Positions 28,365 through 36,576 of a stretch of 64,000 bases of DNA are shown here, piece after piece. This stretch comes from CAVOJY01 sp963696405. Lineage in GTDB: Bacteria; Chloroflexota; Limnocylindria; Limnocylindrales; CSP1-4. Made by a program: the position numbers and the translations under genes. The notes under the pieces are model-generated. The model was not told where the DNA came from. It saw nothing but the letters and a program-made list of their open reading frames with translations, and searched no databases. The stretch is from positions 248,001 through 312,000 of the forward strand of contig CAVOJY010000006.1 in assembly GCA_963696405.1 (NCBI GenBank), read 5' to 3'. Positions within the stretch are counted from its first letter, which is position 1; each line of letters begins with the position of its first letter.

Positions 28365-28422
28365 GGCACCCGGATGATACGGCCCCGCCGGCCGTGCGGT
28401 ACCCTCAATTCGTGGGACGGCC

Positions 28423-29196
28423 GTGCGAATCGCGACCTGGAACGTCAACTCGCTGAAGGCGCGCCTGCCGCGCGTCCTCGGATGGCTGGAGCAGGCGCGC
28501 CCCGACATCCTCCTCATGCAGGAGACCAAGCTCTCCGACGAGGCGGCGCCGCTGCTGGACTTCGAGATGGCAGGCTACCGGCTGGCCCACCACGGCGAGG
28601 GACGATGGAACGGGGTGGCGATCGCCAGCCGGGTCGGCCTCGAGGACGTGCGCGCCGGCTTTCGGCCGGGATCCGGTGAAGCGGGCGAGGCCCGTTTCGT
28701 CACCGCTCTCTGCGCCGGAGTCCGCGTCGCCAGTGCGTACGCCCCGAACGGACGGGCGCTCGATACCGAGTTCTACGCGGCCAAGCTCGACTGGTTCGAC
28801 CGGCTGCTGGGCTGGCTGCGCGAGGAGGCCAGCCCGGACGACGCGCTCGTGGTGGGAGGCGACCTGAACGTTGCGCCTGCCGACGCCGACGTCTGGGATC
28901 CGGCCGCGTTCGTCGGCGCCACCCACGTGTCCCTCCCCGAGCGCGAGGCGTTCGCCCGCCTCGCCGACTGGGGCCTCACGGACGCCTACCGGCTCCACCA
29001 TCCGGAAGGTGGCCGGTACACCTGGTGGGACTACCGGGCCGGCTGCTTCCACAAGGGCATGGGGATGCGCATCGACCACCTGCTCGTGACGCGACGCGTC
29101 GCGGAGCGGTGCGAGGCCGCGGAGATCGACCGGGACGCGCGGAAGGGACCCCAACCCTCGGACCACGCGCCGGTGTGGATCGACGCCAATCTCTGA
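28423..29196 (+). CDS. xth: Exodeoxyribonuclease III (AP endonuclease)
   Basis: 257 residues from a GTG. RIATWNVNSLKARLPRVLGW, LMQETKL (catalytic Glu), VGGDLNVAP (Asp/Asn) and PSDHAPVWID (Asp/His) are the complete EEP/ExoIII active site. The enzyme cleaves abasic sites and removes 3' blocks in base-excision repair in the cytoplasm. Length is typical. Divergent from mobA with a 58-bp gap; downstream is a convergent lipoprotein gene. Confidence 0.95.
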   Translation: MRIATWNVNSLKARLPRVLGWLEQARPDILLMQETKLSDEAAPLLDFEMAGYRLAHHGEGRWNGVAIASRVGLEDVRAGFRPGSGEAGEARFVTALCAGVRVASAYAPNGRALDTEFYAAKLDWFDRLLGWLREEASPDDALVVGGDLNVAPADADVWDPAAFVGATHVSLPEREAFARLADWGLTDAYRLHHPEGGRYTWWDYRAGCFHKGMGMRIDHLLVTRRVAERCEAAEIDRDARKGPQPSDHAPVWIDANL

Positions 29197-29223
29197 GCCC
29201 CGGCCGTGGAGCCGGGCGTCACC

Positions 29224-30198
29224 TCAATTGCCGATCGCGCCCGAAGTGTCAGGCTCCTCGACCTTGTTCGCGGGGCTGTTGACATCATTGACGTCGATCT
29301 GGACGAGGTAGCTTTGCGTCGTCGACCCCGTCCCGATCTCGCCCTTCTGGACGGCGCTGACCAGGTACCCTCCGTCGCGGGCCACCCAGACGTCCATGCT
29401 CCACTCGGCGGTGGTCGCACCGCCGAGTGCCTGCCCCAGGGCCACGGCCGTCTCGCGGTTCGCCCGGCAGTGGATCGCGGCGACACCGTTCTTGGTCTCC
29501 TCGCCGACGCGCTCGAGCCCGCCCGTCCAATCGCTGATGGACGTGCTGTACAGCGTCTCCGGTGAGAACCCGTCGATCGTGTCGAGGAGTCCCTTCGCCG
29601 AGTCCCCCTCCATCTCCATGGCAGTGCCGCCGATCTCCATCCAGGCACGGTCGCCGATGACGATGTAGGTCAGGCCGGCGCCAGCCGTCTCGCCGCCCCC
29701 CAACCCGGAGATCGTCAGCCTCATCGCCGGCTCCGGCACGCGGACGGCGACCATCTCGACGCTGATCTCACTCTCCGGCTCGGTCCCCGCGGAGAAACCG
29801 GTCATGCCGGCGATGCGGATCGTCGTGCGGTACGACTCGAGGTCCTTGAGGCGCGCTCCGGCTTCGCCCGGCGCGTCGAGCCCGCACGCGCCGGCCACGC
29901 CGGTTGTGCCCGACCCGGTGGCGGTGGGTGGCGCGGTGGGTGGAGGCGTCACCTCGCCGGTTGGCTCGACTGTCGGCTCCTCGGTCGGCTCCTCGGTCTC
30001 CTCCACCGTCGGCTCGGGTGTCGGTTCCGCGGTGGGGGCGGGGGTTCCCTGGCCGAAGATCCCCGAGGCGCCCGGAAGGGCAGCTCCCCCTGAGCCGCAT
30101 GCTCCGAGCACGAGCACGGCCGCCAGGACAAGAACGGCACCGGCGGCAGCCGGGAGCGCGCGGGGCGCGCGGGACGCGCGGATGCGTGTGGAAGTCAT
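29224..30198 (-). CDS. Putative LppX/LprG-type lipoprotein
   Basis: 324 residues. The signal peptide ends in LVLGAC, a good lipobox; the next 65 residues are Glu/Pro/Thr-rich (PTPEPTVEETEEPTEEPTVE). The globular part has alternating beta strands (SYRTTIRIAGMTGFS, AMRLTISGL, GLTYIVIGDRAWMEIGG, AIHCRANRETA) like the LolA/LppX/LprG fold that binds lipids. Exported and membrane-anchored; the ligand is unknown. Convergent with xth. Confidence 0.72.
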   Translation of the reverse strand: MTSTRIRASRAPRALPAAAGAVLVLAAVLVLGACGSGGAALPGASGIFGQGTPAPTAEPTPEPTVEETEEPTEEPTVEPTGEVTPPPTAPPTATGSGTTGVAGACGLDAPGEAGARLKDLESYRTTIRIAGMTGFSAGTEPESEISVEMVAVRVPEPAMRLTISGLGGGETAGAGLTYIVIGDRAWMEIGGTAMEMEGDSAKGLLDTIDGFSPETLYSTSISDWTGGLERVGEETKNGVAAIHCRANRETAVALGQALGGATTAEWSMDVWVARDGGYLVSAVQKGEIGTGSTTQSYLVQIDVNDVNSPANKVEEPDTSGAIGN

Positions 30199-30228
30199 CT
30201 GCGGTACCTCCTCCAGATCGTGTGCGGT

Positions 30229-30465
30229 CTACCTCGCGAGCACGTCTTCCGCGGCGGCCGTGCGCCGGTACAGGAACAATTCTTCCGAGACAAGGCCCGC
30301 CCCGAGGAACTCCCGTATCGAGGCCCGCGCGCGGTAGAGCGGCACACCGGCCTTCGTGCTGAGGGCGTCGATGGTCATCGGCTCCGGACCTTCCGGCCCG
30401 GGGAGCGCGATGAGCATGCGTCGTCCGCTCGGCGTGAGCGATCCGTCAGGGTTGATGCAGGCCAT
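30229..30465 (-). CDS. Small winged-helix-like hypothetical protein
   Basis: 78 residues. A helix-turn-helix-like pattern is visible (DALSTKAGVPLYRARASIRE followed by FLGAGLVSEE), consistent with a mini winged-helix DNA-binding protein, but the match is weak. GAGGTGCC lies upstream of the ATG at 30465. It lies upstream of the lipoprotein gene on the same strand, 30 bases from its start, so the two may be co-transcribed. Function unknown. Confidence 0.65.
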   Translation of the reverse strand: MACINPDGSLTPSGRRMLIALPGPEGPEPMTIDALSTKAGVPLYRARASIREFLGAGLVSEELFLYRRTAAAEDVLAR

Positions 30466-30532
30466 CGGGCACCTCCGTGTGGCAGTGCTGGGTGGCTGAT
30501 CCTCCGCGCCGCCGGGAACGGCGCCGACCCGG

Positions 30533-31192
30533 CTACTCGCTGGGCTGAGGTTTCTTCGTGAAGTACCAGTCCTTCATCCCGGGAAGACCCTCGCCGAGCC
30601 GGACCTCCGCCATCTCCTGGGTCATGGGCGCAGGAAGGATGACGTCCGCCCCCGGCGTCCAGTTGGCGGGCGTGGCCACGCCGAACCGGTCGGCCAGCTG
30701 CAACGCGTCGATGACGCGCAGGATCTCCGCCATGTTTCGCCCACAGGACATCGGGTAGTAGATCATCGCCCGCAGCATCCCCTTCGGGTCGATGATGAAG
30801 ACGCACCGGGCAGCCTCGGTCTTCGACTCGCCCGGCATGATCATCCCGTAGAGCTCCGCGACCTTGCGGTCGAGGTCGGCGATGATGGGGAACGGGACAT
30901 CGACGCCCATCTTCTCCTTGATGTTGCGCACCCAGGCGATGTGGCTGTAGACGCTGTCGATGGACAGGCCGAGGAGATCGACCTCGCGCTCCTGGAGCTG
31001 CGGATAGATGTCGGTGAAGCCGATGAACTCGGTCGTGCACACCGGGGTGAAGTCGGCGGGATGCGAGAAGAGAATCAGCCAGCGGTCACGGTAGTCCGAC
31101 AGGCGAATGACGCCGTGCGACGTGAGCGCCTCGAAGTCGGGCGCGGGCTGCCCGAGGCGGGGCATGGACGGTCCGGTCTGCTCGTCGGTCAT
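30533..31192 (-). CDS. 1-Cys peroxiredoxin (Prx6 type)
   Basis: 219 residues. The peroxidatic motif HPADFTPVCTTEF has Cys52; ARCVFIIDPKGMLRAMIYYP and NWTPGADVILP are the Prx6-type C-terminal blocks. It reduces H2O2 and alkyl peroxides in the cytoplasm, with thiol partners such as the thioredoxin encoded at 34510. A cysteine at about 157 (PMSCGRN) is also present. The ATG at 31192 is used since upstream residues in this frame are Gly/Arg-rich and unlike the family. Confidence 0.93.
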   Translation of the reverse strand: MTDEQTGPSMPRLGQPAPDFEALTSHGVIRLSDYRDRWLILFSHPADFTPVCTTEFIGFTDIYPQLQEREVDLLGLSIDSVYSHIAWVRNIKEKMGVDVPFPIIADLDRKVAELYGMIMPGESKTEAARCVFIIDPKGMLRAMIYYPMSCGRNMAEILRVIDALQLADRFGVATPANWTPGADVILPAPMTQEMAEVRLGEGLPGMKDWYFTKKPQPSE

Positions 31193-32269
31193 GTCGGATC
31201 TCCCCGAGGAAGCGGCTGAGGTGATGGAGCACAGCCCAGTCAACGGGTCCCGCCCGTCACCGGCGCGAAGAGCGTAGCACCGACCCGGCCCGTGGCGCGG
31301 GGCGCCGCGGACCGGGTCGCTTGGCCGCTGCAAGCCACCGGTAGGCGCCGCCCCGTGGCCTCCCCGGGCCTCGCTCCAAGGGTGGACGATGATGCCGGTT
31401 CCGGCGGGCCAGCTCGAGCCGCCGTCTCGGGGCCGCCGTCGCCGTGGGGACAGACAGGACAGTCCGGTTGGCCTATAGTTGCGCGCCCGCACGGACCCTT
31501 AGAGCGGCCGCGGACCTGATAGCCAGCCAGCCCGCCGGCGCACAACAGTGAGGACCAACGATGCGGGTTGACTATTCCTCGTATCAGAGCTTCCTGCCGA
31601 AGATGGACTCCTACCCCTGGCCAGCTGGCACCGAACCCCGGCGCTCTTGGCCGGCGAGAGCCGCTGTGAGGCAGTCGAACTCGGCGCATCGCCAAACCTC
31701 CCGCGGGCTTGGTGGATCATCGGCGGAAGCGGCCGCCGAGGCCCGGACCCTGGCTGACCCGGCGCTTACCATTGTCGGCTGCCGAGCGGAGAAGATGGGC
31801 CGGGCTGCGTGCCGTGTTCATCGACAGCGAGTGGACGACTCGTGTCGCAGAACGACGGGTAGCCGGCCGGGGGCACGGGAGCGGCCTGCCGCCCGGGCCG
31901 AACACGCTACATTGCCGCGGTAGCCAGCGCGGGGCGGCTCGCCTCGATCCCGGCCACGCGGCTCCGGACGCCGTCCCGATGAGGCAGGGCTCGCGTAGCA
32001 GGCCCCGCACGGTACGGGATCACCGGGCCGGGCGGCACGGTCGCCCAGGTCGTGGAAGAAGTGGTTCCAGCGTTCGCGACATAGTGCGCGGGCCGGTGTG
32101 GAGCAGGATCCCGGTGGCGGACGCCGTGTAGTGCCGGTCGCGTGGGCAATCGCTGCAGAAGACCGGTTGGGAGTGTTGCAGAACACTGGCTGGCTGTCCC
32201 TGCCGTTGGCGTGCCGCTCCGTGCTTTGCGGCACTTGCCGTCAGGCCCGGGCGGGGGCAGGATCATGGC
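31193..32269. other. Gene-poor stretch, no convincing gene
   Basis: 1.08 kb between the peroxiredoxin start and the eRF1-like gene. Short frames exist on both strands (for example a plus-strand one at 31561-31923 starting MRVDYSSYQSFLPKMDSYPW), but codon use is irregular, they look like no family, and no good ribosome-binding site precedes them. GC is slightly lower with more A/T around 31470-31640. A TATAGT at about 31472 could be a -10. It may be decayed sequence, or hold the promoter of the peroxiredoxin plus an unrecognised RNA. Confidence 0.5.
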
Positions 32270-32782
32270 GTGGGCCCCATTCGCAGCGGAGGCGGTACGT
32301 CCCATGTCATCGACGACGCCGGCGCTCTCCAACGACGAGCCCCCGTCATCCTCGTCTGGGTCGACGCCCGCAAGGCGGTCATCGCGACGTGGCGGGCCGG
32401 AGGCCCCCACGTCGACACGGTCGCGGCGGACATCCCGCCACGTGATCGATCCGTCGGGCACGTGCGCCAGGACCCGGCCATCCGCCACGGCGGCGGTCAG
32501 CGCCAGGACAAGCTGGATCACCGTCGTGCCGACCGGGAACGCGAGTTCCTCGAAGCCGTGACCGCGCGGATTCCGGCGACGGGCCGTGTCGATGTCATCG
32601 GGTCCGGGGAGATGCGCCTGCACCTGGCACGGCGCCTGCGCGAGGCTCCCGGAGCCACCGCCTCGCCCCGCGAGGTGACAACCGAGGCGGCGAAGCCGAT
32701 GACCGAGGCCCAGGTCGTGGCCCGGCTCCGCGAGCTCGCGGGCCACCCGGCCCCCCGGCAGAAGCCCGCGCCGCGAGCCTGA
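32270..32782 (+). CDS. eRF1-like (baeRF/Vms1-type) small protein
   Basis: 170 residues from a GTG with CAGGA eight bases upstream. VILVWVDARKAVIATWRAGG, VAADIPPRDRSVGHVRQDP, AIRHGGGQ and IGSGEMRLHLARRLRE look like the bacterial eRF1-like family (baeRF), whose members resemble the peptidyl-tRNA hydrolase domain of release factors and are often near stress genes. REVTTEAAKPMTEAQVVARL is a conserved C-terminal block. Whether it acts on stalled ribosomes here is not known. The first ~25 residues look non-conserved, so the true start may be later. Confidence 0.7.
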   Translation: MGPIRSGGGTSHVIDDAGALQRRAPVILVWVDARKAVIATWRAGGPHVDTVAADIPPRDRSVGHVRQDPAIRHGGGQRQDKLDHRRADREREFLEAVTARIPATGRVDVIGSGEMRLHLARRLREAPGATASPREVTTEAAKPMTEAQVVARLRELAGHPAPRQKPAPRA

Positions 32783-32965
32783 GTCGACGGGGCTCCCCGG
32801 ACCTCCGGACCTCGGGGCTGCCCTACCGCTGGTGAACGAAACCAAATCGCCTCGCGGCCCGAACGCAACCTGCGTGACGTACGCTGCAGGCAGCCACACC
32901 AGGCGAGCCGCGGCCCCGCGGCTCGCCTCCGCCCCGATCCGCCCCGACCCGCCCCGCAGCATTGA

Positions 32966-34441
32966 GTGCCATCCGTGAACGATTACCGATCTGATCTCGA
33001 ACCCGTTCGCCCTCCGGCCGAGCCACCTCCGGTGGCGGAGACGCCGGCTTCCCCGGAGGGTTCGCCCCCATCCGCCGAGACGATGCCCGTGAGGCCCGCT
33101 CCTCGCCGCGGGGCCCGCCCGATCTTCCTGGGCGCAGCGGCCGTGGTCCTCGCGATCGTGATCGTGGCGGCCGCGTTCCTCGGGGGACTCGAGCTCGGCC
33201 GGAGCGGCTCCGTGGCGAGCACGTCCGGTTCCACCCCCGCGGCGGCCGCGACCGCGGCAACCGATGCGCCGGCTTCGGCCCGCGACAAGCTCCCGCTGCT
33301 CTACGAAGCCTGGAAGCTCGTCGAGGGCAACTACGTCGACCGGTCCGCCCTCGACCCCACGCGCCTGACATACGGCGCAATCCGCGGACTCCTTGAGTCC
33401 CTCGACGACCCGGGGCACTCGGACTTCCTGACCCCGCAGGAGGTCGCCGCGCAGGAAGCAGACCTTTCCGGAAAGTACGTCGGGATCGGTGTCGAGTTGA
33501 CCATGCGCGAGGACGGGCCGGCGATCGTCGGCGTCTTCGAGGGAAGCCCGGCCGAGAAAGCGGGGCTTCTCGCCGGCGACCGGATCCTCGCCGTCGATGG
33601 CCAGGACGCGACCAACCTGTCCTTCGACACCCTACGGGAGAAGGTCCGCGGGCCCGAGGGCACCAGCGTGACGCTCTCGATCATGCACCCGGGCGCGACC
33701 ACCGCCGTCGACGTCCCCGTCACACGCGCCCAGATCCAGGTCCCGACCACGACATGGGCGATGGTGCCCGGCACGCACACCGCACTCGTCCGCTTCCAGC
33801 AGTTTTCGACGGGTTCCGCCGATGAGCTGAAGAACTCGATCCAGGCGGCGCGCGCTGCTGGTGCCACATCGCTTGTCCTCGATCTGCGCGGGAACCCCGG
33901 CGGCTACGTGGACCAGGCGGTCTCGGTCGCGAGCCAGTTCCTCCCATCCGGCATCGTCTACCGCGAGCGCGATGCGCAGGGCAAGGAGAAGACCACCGAG
34001 GTCCGCGCGGGCGGGATCGCCACCGACCTGCCGCTCGTCGTCCTCGTGGACGAGGGAACAGCCAGCTCGGCCGAGATCGTCAGCGGTGCCATCCAGGACG
34101 CCGGACGGGCGAAGCTCGTCGGCACGAAGACGTTCGGCACCGGCACGGTCGTTGGGACCTACAAACTGGCCGACGGCTCGGCGGTGCGCATCGGCGTGCT
34201 CGAATGGCTCACGCCCAAGGGCCGCCAGATCTGGCGCCAGGGGATCCAGCCCGACGTCGAGGTGGTCTTGCCGGCCGATGCCGTCGCGCTGACTCCCTCG
34301 AAGATGGCGAAGCTGACGCCCGAGCAGCTCGCGGCGAGCGGCGACGCCCAGCTGCTGGAGGGGCTTCGGCTCATCGGCGGCAGCGCCGCGGCGTCCAGGA
34401 TCAATTCGCCGGCGACGGGACGCGGGCCGATCCGCGGGTAA
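32966..34441 (+). CDS. S41 carboxy-terminal processing protease (CtpA-like)
   Basis: 491 residues from a GTG (a second GTG at 32975 is possible). A cytoplasmic Pro-rich lead, one transmembrane helix (about 51-75), a PDZ domain (about 165-240, GIGVELTMREDGPAIVGVFE, PAEKAGLLAGDRILAVDGQD) and the S41 core follow: VLDLRGNPGGYVDQAV and DEGTASSAEIVSG with the nucleophilic serine (S367/S368). The usual catalytic lysine in FGKG is Thr392 here (KTFGTGTVVGT). CtpA-type enzymes trim or degrade envelope proteins outside the membrane. It lies 68 bases upstream of the thioredoxin gene. Confidence 0.88.
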   Translation: MPSVNDYRSDLEPVRPPAEPPPVAETPASPEGSPPSAETMPVRPAPRRGARPIFLGAAAVVLAIVIVAAAFLGGLELGRSGSVASTSGSTPAAAATAATDAPASARDKLPLLYEAWKLVEGNYVDRSALDPTRLTYGAIRGLLESLDDPGHSDFLTPQEVAAQEADLSGKYVGIGVELTMREDGPAIVGVFEGSPAEKAGLLAGDRILAVDGQDATNLSFDTLREKVRGPEGTSVTLSIMHPGATTAVDVPVTRAQIQVPTTTWAMVPGTHTALVRFQQFSTGSADELKNSIQAARAAGATSLVLDLRGNPGGYVDQAVSVASQFLPSGIVYRERDAQGKEKTTEVRAGGIATDLPLVVLVDEGTASSAEIVSGAIQDAGRAKLVGTKTFGTGTVVGTYKLADGSAVRIGVLEWLTPKGRQIWRQGIQPDVEVVLPADAVALTPSKMAKLTPEQLAASGDAQLLEGLRLIGGSAAASRINSPATGRGPIRG

Positions 34442-34465
34442 AATCGCCGCCGTCGCGCTCCCGGC

Positions 34466-34483
34466 CAGGGGCGGCGGCCCCTG
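34466..34483 (+). terminator. Hairpin between the S41 protease and thioredoxin genes
   Basis: 7-bp stem CAGGGGC/GCCCCTG with a GGCG loop, 24 bases after the protease stop. No T-run follows; may attenuate rather than terminate. Confidence 0.4.
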
Positions 34484-34509
34484 CCAGTCAGCAACCCCGG
34501 AGAGATCGA

Positions 34510-35034
34510 ATGGACGACGCAAACGAGAAGACGCAGGCGCGATCGGACGGGGACGAGACGGCCGCTTCGGCGAGCCCCGGAAGCACGGCCGAGTCGGCCG
34601 GCACGGGACCTGTCTCCACGCTGACCTGCCCGTCCTGCGGGAAGCAAAATCGCATCCGACCCAGCGCGAAGGGCGTGCCCCACTGCGGTTCCTGCTCGGC
34701 CATCCTGCCCTGGGTGGTGAACGCGACGGACGCAACGTTCGACCTGGAGGCCGACGCGTCGGTCGCCGTTCTCGTCGATCTCTGGGCGCCCTGGTGCGCC
34801 CCCTGCCGCTACGTCAGCCCGATCCTCGAGGAGCTGGCAGGCGACTACGCGGGCCGGATCAAGGTCGTCAAGGTGAACGTCGACGACAACCCGGTCCTTG
34901 CCCAGCGTTTCCAGGCGTACAGCATCCCGACCATGGTGGTCGTCCGGGGCGGGCATGTCGTGGACCGCATCGTCGGCGCCATGCCCAAGAGCCAGCTCGC
35001 CATTCGCCTCACGCCCCACCTCCTGCGGCACTGA
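34510..35034 (+). CDS. Thioredoxin with N-terminal zinc ribbon (TrxC-like)
   Basis: 174 residues. After a ~35-residue charged lead come four cysteines in a zinc-ribbon pattern (TCPSCGK, C40/C43 and HCGSC, C59/C62), then the thioredoxin fold with active site WAPWCAPC (C96/C99), YSIPTMVVVRGG and VGAMPKSQL. This is the TrxC (thioredoxin 2) layout, a zinc-regulated, oxidative-stress-associated disulfide reductase in the cytoplasm. The ATG at 34510 has GGAGAGATC just upstream. It is a likely electron donor for the nearby peroxiredoxin (inference). Confidence 0.93.
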   Translation: MDDANEKTQARSDGDETAASASPGSTAESAGTGPVSTLTCPSCGKQNRIRPSAKGVPHCGSCSAILPWVVNATDATFDLEADASVAVLVDLWAPWCAPCRYVSPILEELAGDYAGRIKVVKVNVDDNPVLAQRFQAYSIPTMVVVRGGHVVDRIVGAMPKSQLAIRLTPHLLRH

Positions 35035-35048
35035 CCGGCCGGAGGCCC

Positions 35049-35068
35049 GCGGGCGCAGCGACGCCCGC
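35049..35068 (+). terminator. Hairpin after the thioredoxin gene
   Basis: GCGGGCG / CGCCCGC stem (7 bp) with a six-base loop, 15 bases past the thioredoxin stop and before the riboswitch. It would separate the riboswitch transcript from the upstream gene. No clear T-run. Confidence 0.5.
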
Positions 35069-35090
35069 GCGACCCGCTATCCTGTACGGC

Positions 35091-35190
35091 GACGAAGGGG
35101 AGTAGTCCTCCTCCGGTCGATCGACATGCTGGCGCGCAGGCGCCCGGTCGCCGGGTCCGCAGCGGCGGACGGACGAGACCTTCGACTCGT
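35091..35190 (+). promoter_or_regulatory. yybP-ykoY manganese riboswitch
   Basis: The conserved aptamer blocks appear in order: AAGGGGAGTAG (35096-ish), CGACATGCTGG (about 35122) and GAGACCTTCG (about 35175). CGAAGG (35093-35098) pairs with CCTTCG (35179-35184) to close P1. These are the hallmarks of the yybP-ykoY RNA, which senses Mn2+ and activates manganese exporters. It lies about 70 bases upstream of the UPF0016 gene at 35259, the family it most often controls. The hairpin GGCGCCC...GGGTGCC (about 35190-35215) may be the expression platform. Confidence 0.9.
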
Positions 35191-35258
35191 TGGCGCCCCT
35201 CGCACGGGTGCCGGGTCGAAGGATCGCGCCGGTCGGCCCGGGACCCAGGACCGGAGCC

Positions 35259-35834
35259 GTGATCGACGCGTTCTTCCTCTCCTTCGGTGTCATCCTGCTG
35301 GCCGAACTCGGCGACAAGAGCCAGCTCATGGCGCTCGCCTTCGCCACCCGGTACCCGGCCCTGATCGTGCTGGTGGCCGTGACGCTCGCCACGCTGCTGG
35401 TCCATGCCGGATCGGTGCTGCTCGGGGTGGTGGCCGCGGTCGCCCTTCCCACCGCCGCGATCAACGTCGCCGCGGGGCTCGCCTTCCTCGGCTTCGCCTG
35501 GTGGACGCTCCGGGGCGATCACCTGGGAGCCGGGGACCGGGCGCGCGCCGAGCGCAGTGGCCGTTGGGCGGTGCTCACGATCGGAACGGCCTTCTTCCTG
35601 GCTGAGCTCGGCGACAAGACCATGCTGGCGACGGTGACGCTCGCCACCACGGAGGAACCGATCGGGGTCTGGCTGGGCTCGACCGCCGGCATGGTCGCCG
35701 CCGACGCCATTGCCATCGTGGTCGGGAGCGTCATGGGTACGCGCTTGCCCGACCGCGCGATCAGGGTCTTCGCGGCGGTCGCCTTCGTCGTGTTCGGGAT
35801 TGCCCTCGTTGCCGAGGGACTCGGGCTCCTCTGA
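35259..35834 (+). CDS. UPF0016/GDT1 (TMEM165-like) manganese/calcium exporter
   Basis: 191 residues from a GTG with AGGA eight bases upstream. About six transmembrane helices and the duplicated E-x-GDK signature (LAELGDKSQLMALAFA and LAELGDKTMLATVTLA), which defines the UPF0016/MneA-Gdt1 family. Family members export Mn2+ (MneA in Vibrio) or Ca2+. Control by the yybP-ykoY aptamer just upstream makes manganese export the most likely role. Together they form a manganese-homeostasis unit near ferritin, peroxiredoxin and thioredoxin. Confidence 0.92.
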   Translation: MIDAFFLSFGVILLAELGDKSQLMALAFATRYPALIVLVAVTLATLLVHAGSVLLGVVAAVALPTAAINVAAGLAFLGFAWWTLRGDHLGAGDRARAERSGRWAVLTIGTAFFLAELGDKTMLATVTLATTEEPIGVWLGSTAGMVAADAIAIVVGSVMGTRLPDRAIRVFAAVAFVVFGIALVAEGLGLL

Positions 35835-35864
35835 GGCCCGGGCGGCGACGGCAGCCGGAAGGGA

Positions 35865-36500
35865 TCAGGCGGCGGGATCCCCCCGAAGGATCCGGCCGAG
35901 CGCCTTCCGTTCGAGCGCGCCGAGCAGCCCGACCAGGACCACCATCGCGGCGACCGAGATGACGACACCGAGGACCGGCTGGTTGACCGCCTGCCCGATG
36001 AAGTAGACGATCAGGCTCGCCTGGGCCGACCAGAGGAGCCCGGCGACGATCGACAGCGGGAGGAACTGGCGGTAGGGGAGCACGGCCCCGGCGCTCAGGT
36101 TGACGACGAGCCGTCCGATCGGCACGTAGCGTCCGAAGATGATGAGCGGGGCGCGCCGTCGCCTGATGATCACCTCCACCTGCTCGACGCGGTGAGAGCC
36201 GGCGAGGCCGATGAGTCGTCCGTAGATCCTGCCCCGTCCCCCTCGGCCGATCCAGAAGGCGACCGAGTCGCCGGCGATTGCCCCGAGCGCGCCCGCGGCC
36301 AGGACCATCCGGATGTCGAGGTAGCCCAGGGCGGCGAGGACCGCGGCGGCCGTGACCGAGGCCTCGCCCGGCAGCATGGGCAGGACGGCGTCGAACGCGA
36401 CGAGCGCAAACACGGCCAGGTAGGCCACCGAGGACGAACCCTCGACGAACACGCCGACCTGCACGAGCAGCTCGTTGAGCCACGCAACGATCTCCTGCAC
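35865..36500 (-). CDS. DedA-family membrane protein
   Basis: 211 residues from a GTG at 36500 with GGGAGA upstream. Multiple hydrophobic helices with LPMLPGEASVTAAAVLAALG (the DedA/SNARE-associated block), FWIGRGGRGRIYG and FGRYVPIGRLVVNLSAGA with the conserved arginine and the FGRxxP motif. DedA/DedA-like proteins move lipid carriers (undecaprenyl phosphate) or phospholipids. Divergent from the ferritin gene; stops near the UPF0016 gene in convergent orientation. Confidence 0.9.
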   Translation of the reverse strand: MQEIVAWLNELLVQVGVFVEGSSSVAYLAVFALVAFDAVLPMLPGEASVTAAAVLAALGYLDIRMVLAAGALGAIAGDSVAFWIGRGGRGRIYGRLIGLAGSHRVEQVEVIIRRRRAPLIIFGRYVPIGRLVVNLSAGAVLPYRQFLPLSIVAGLLWSAQASLIVYFIGQAVNQPVLGVVISVAAMVVLVGLLGALERKALGRILRGDPAA

Positions 36501-36576
36501 GGGCGTTCGTCTCCCATCTGGCCGGGCTGGGTCGGCGGCCGGAGCATAGCAGCGGCCCTCCGCATAAAATCCCGCC

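Noticed and set aside
31561..31923. 120-residue frame as a transposase remnant
   Set aside because: No transposase motifs, inverted repeats or target duplications seen.
31907..33418. 503-residue open frame on the minus strand
   Set aside because: Arg/Gly/Pro-rich with no family motif and opposite the eRF1-like and S41 genes; a high-GC shadow.
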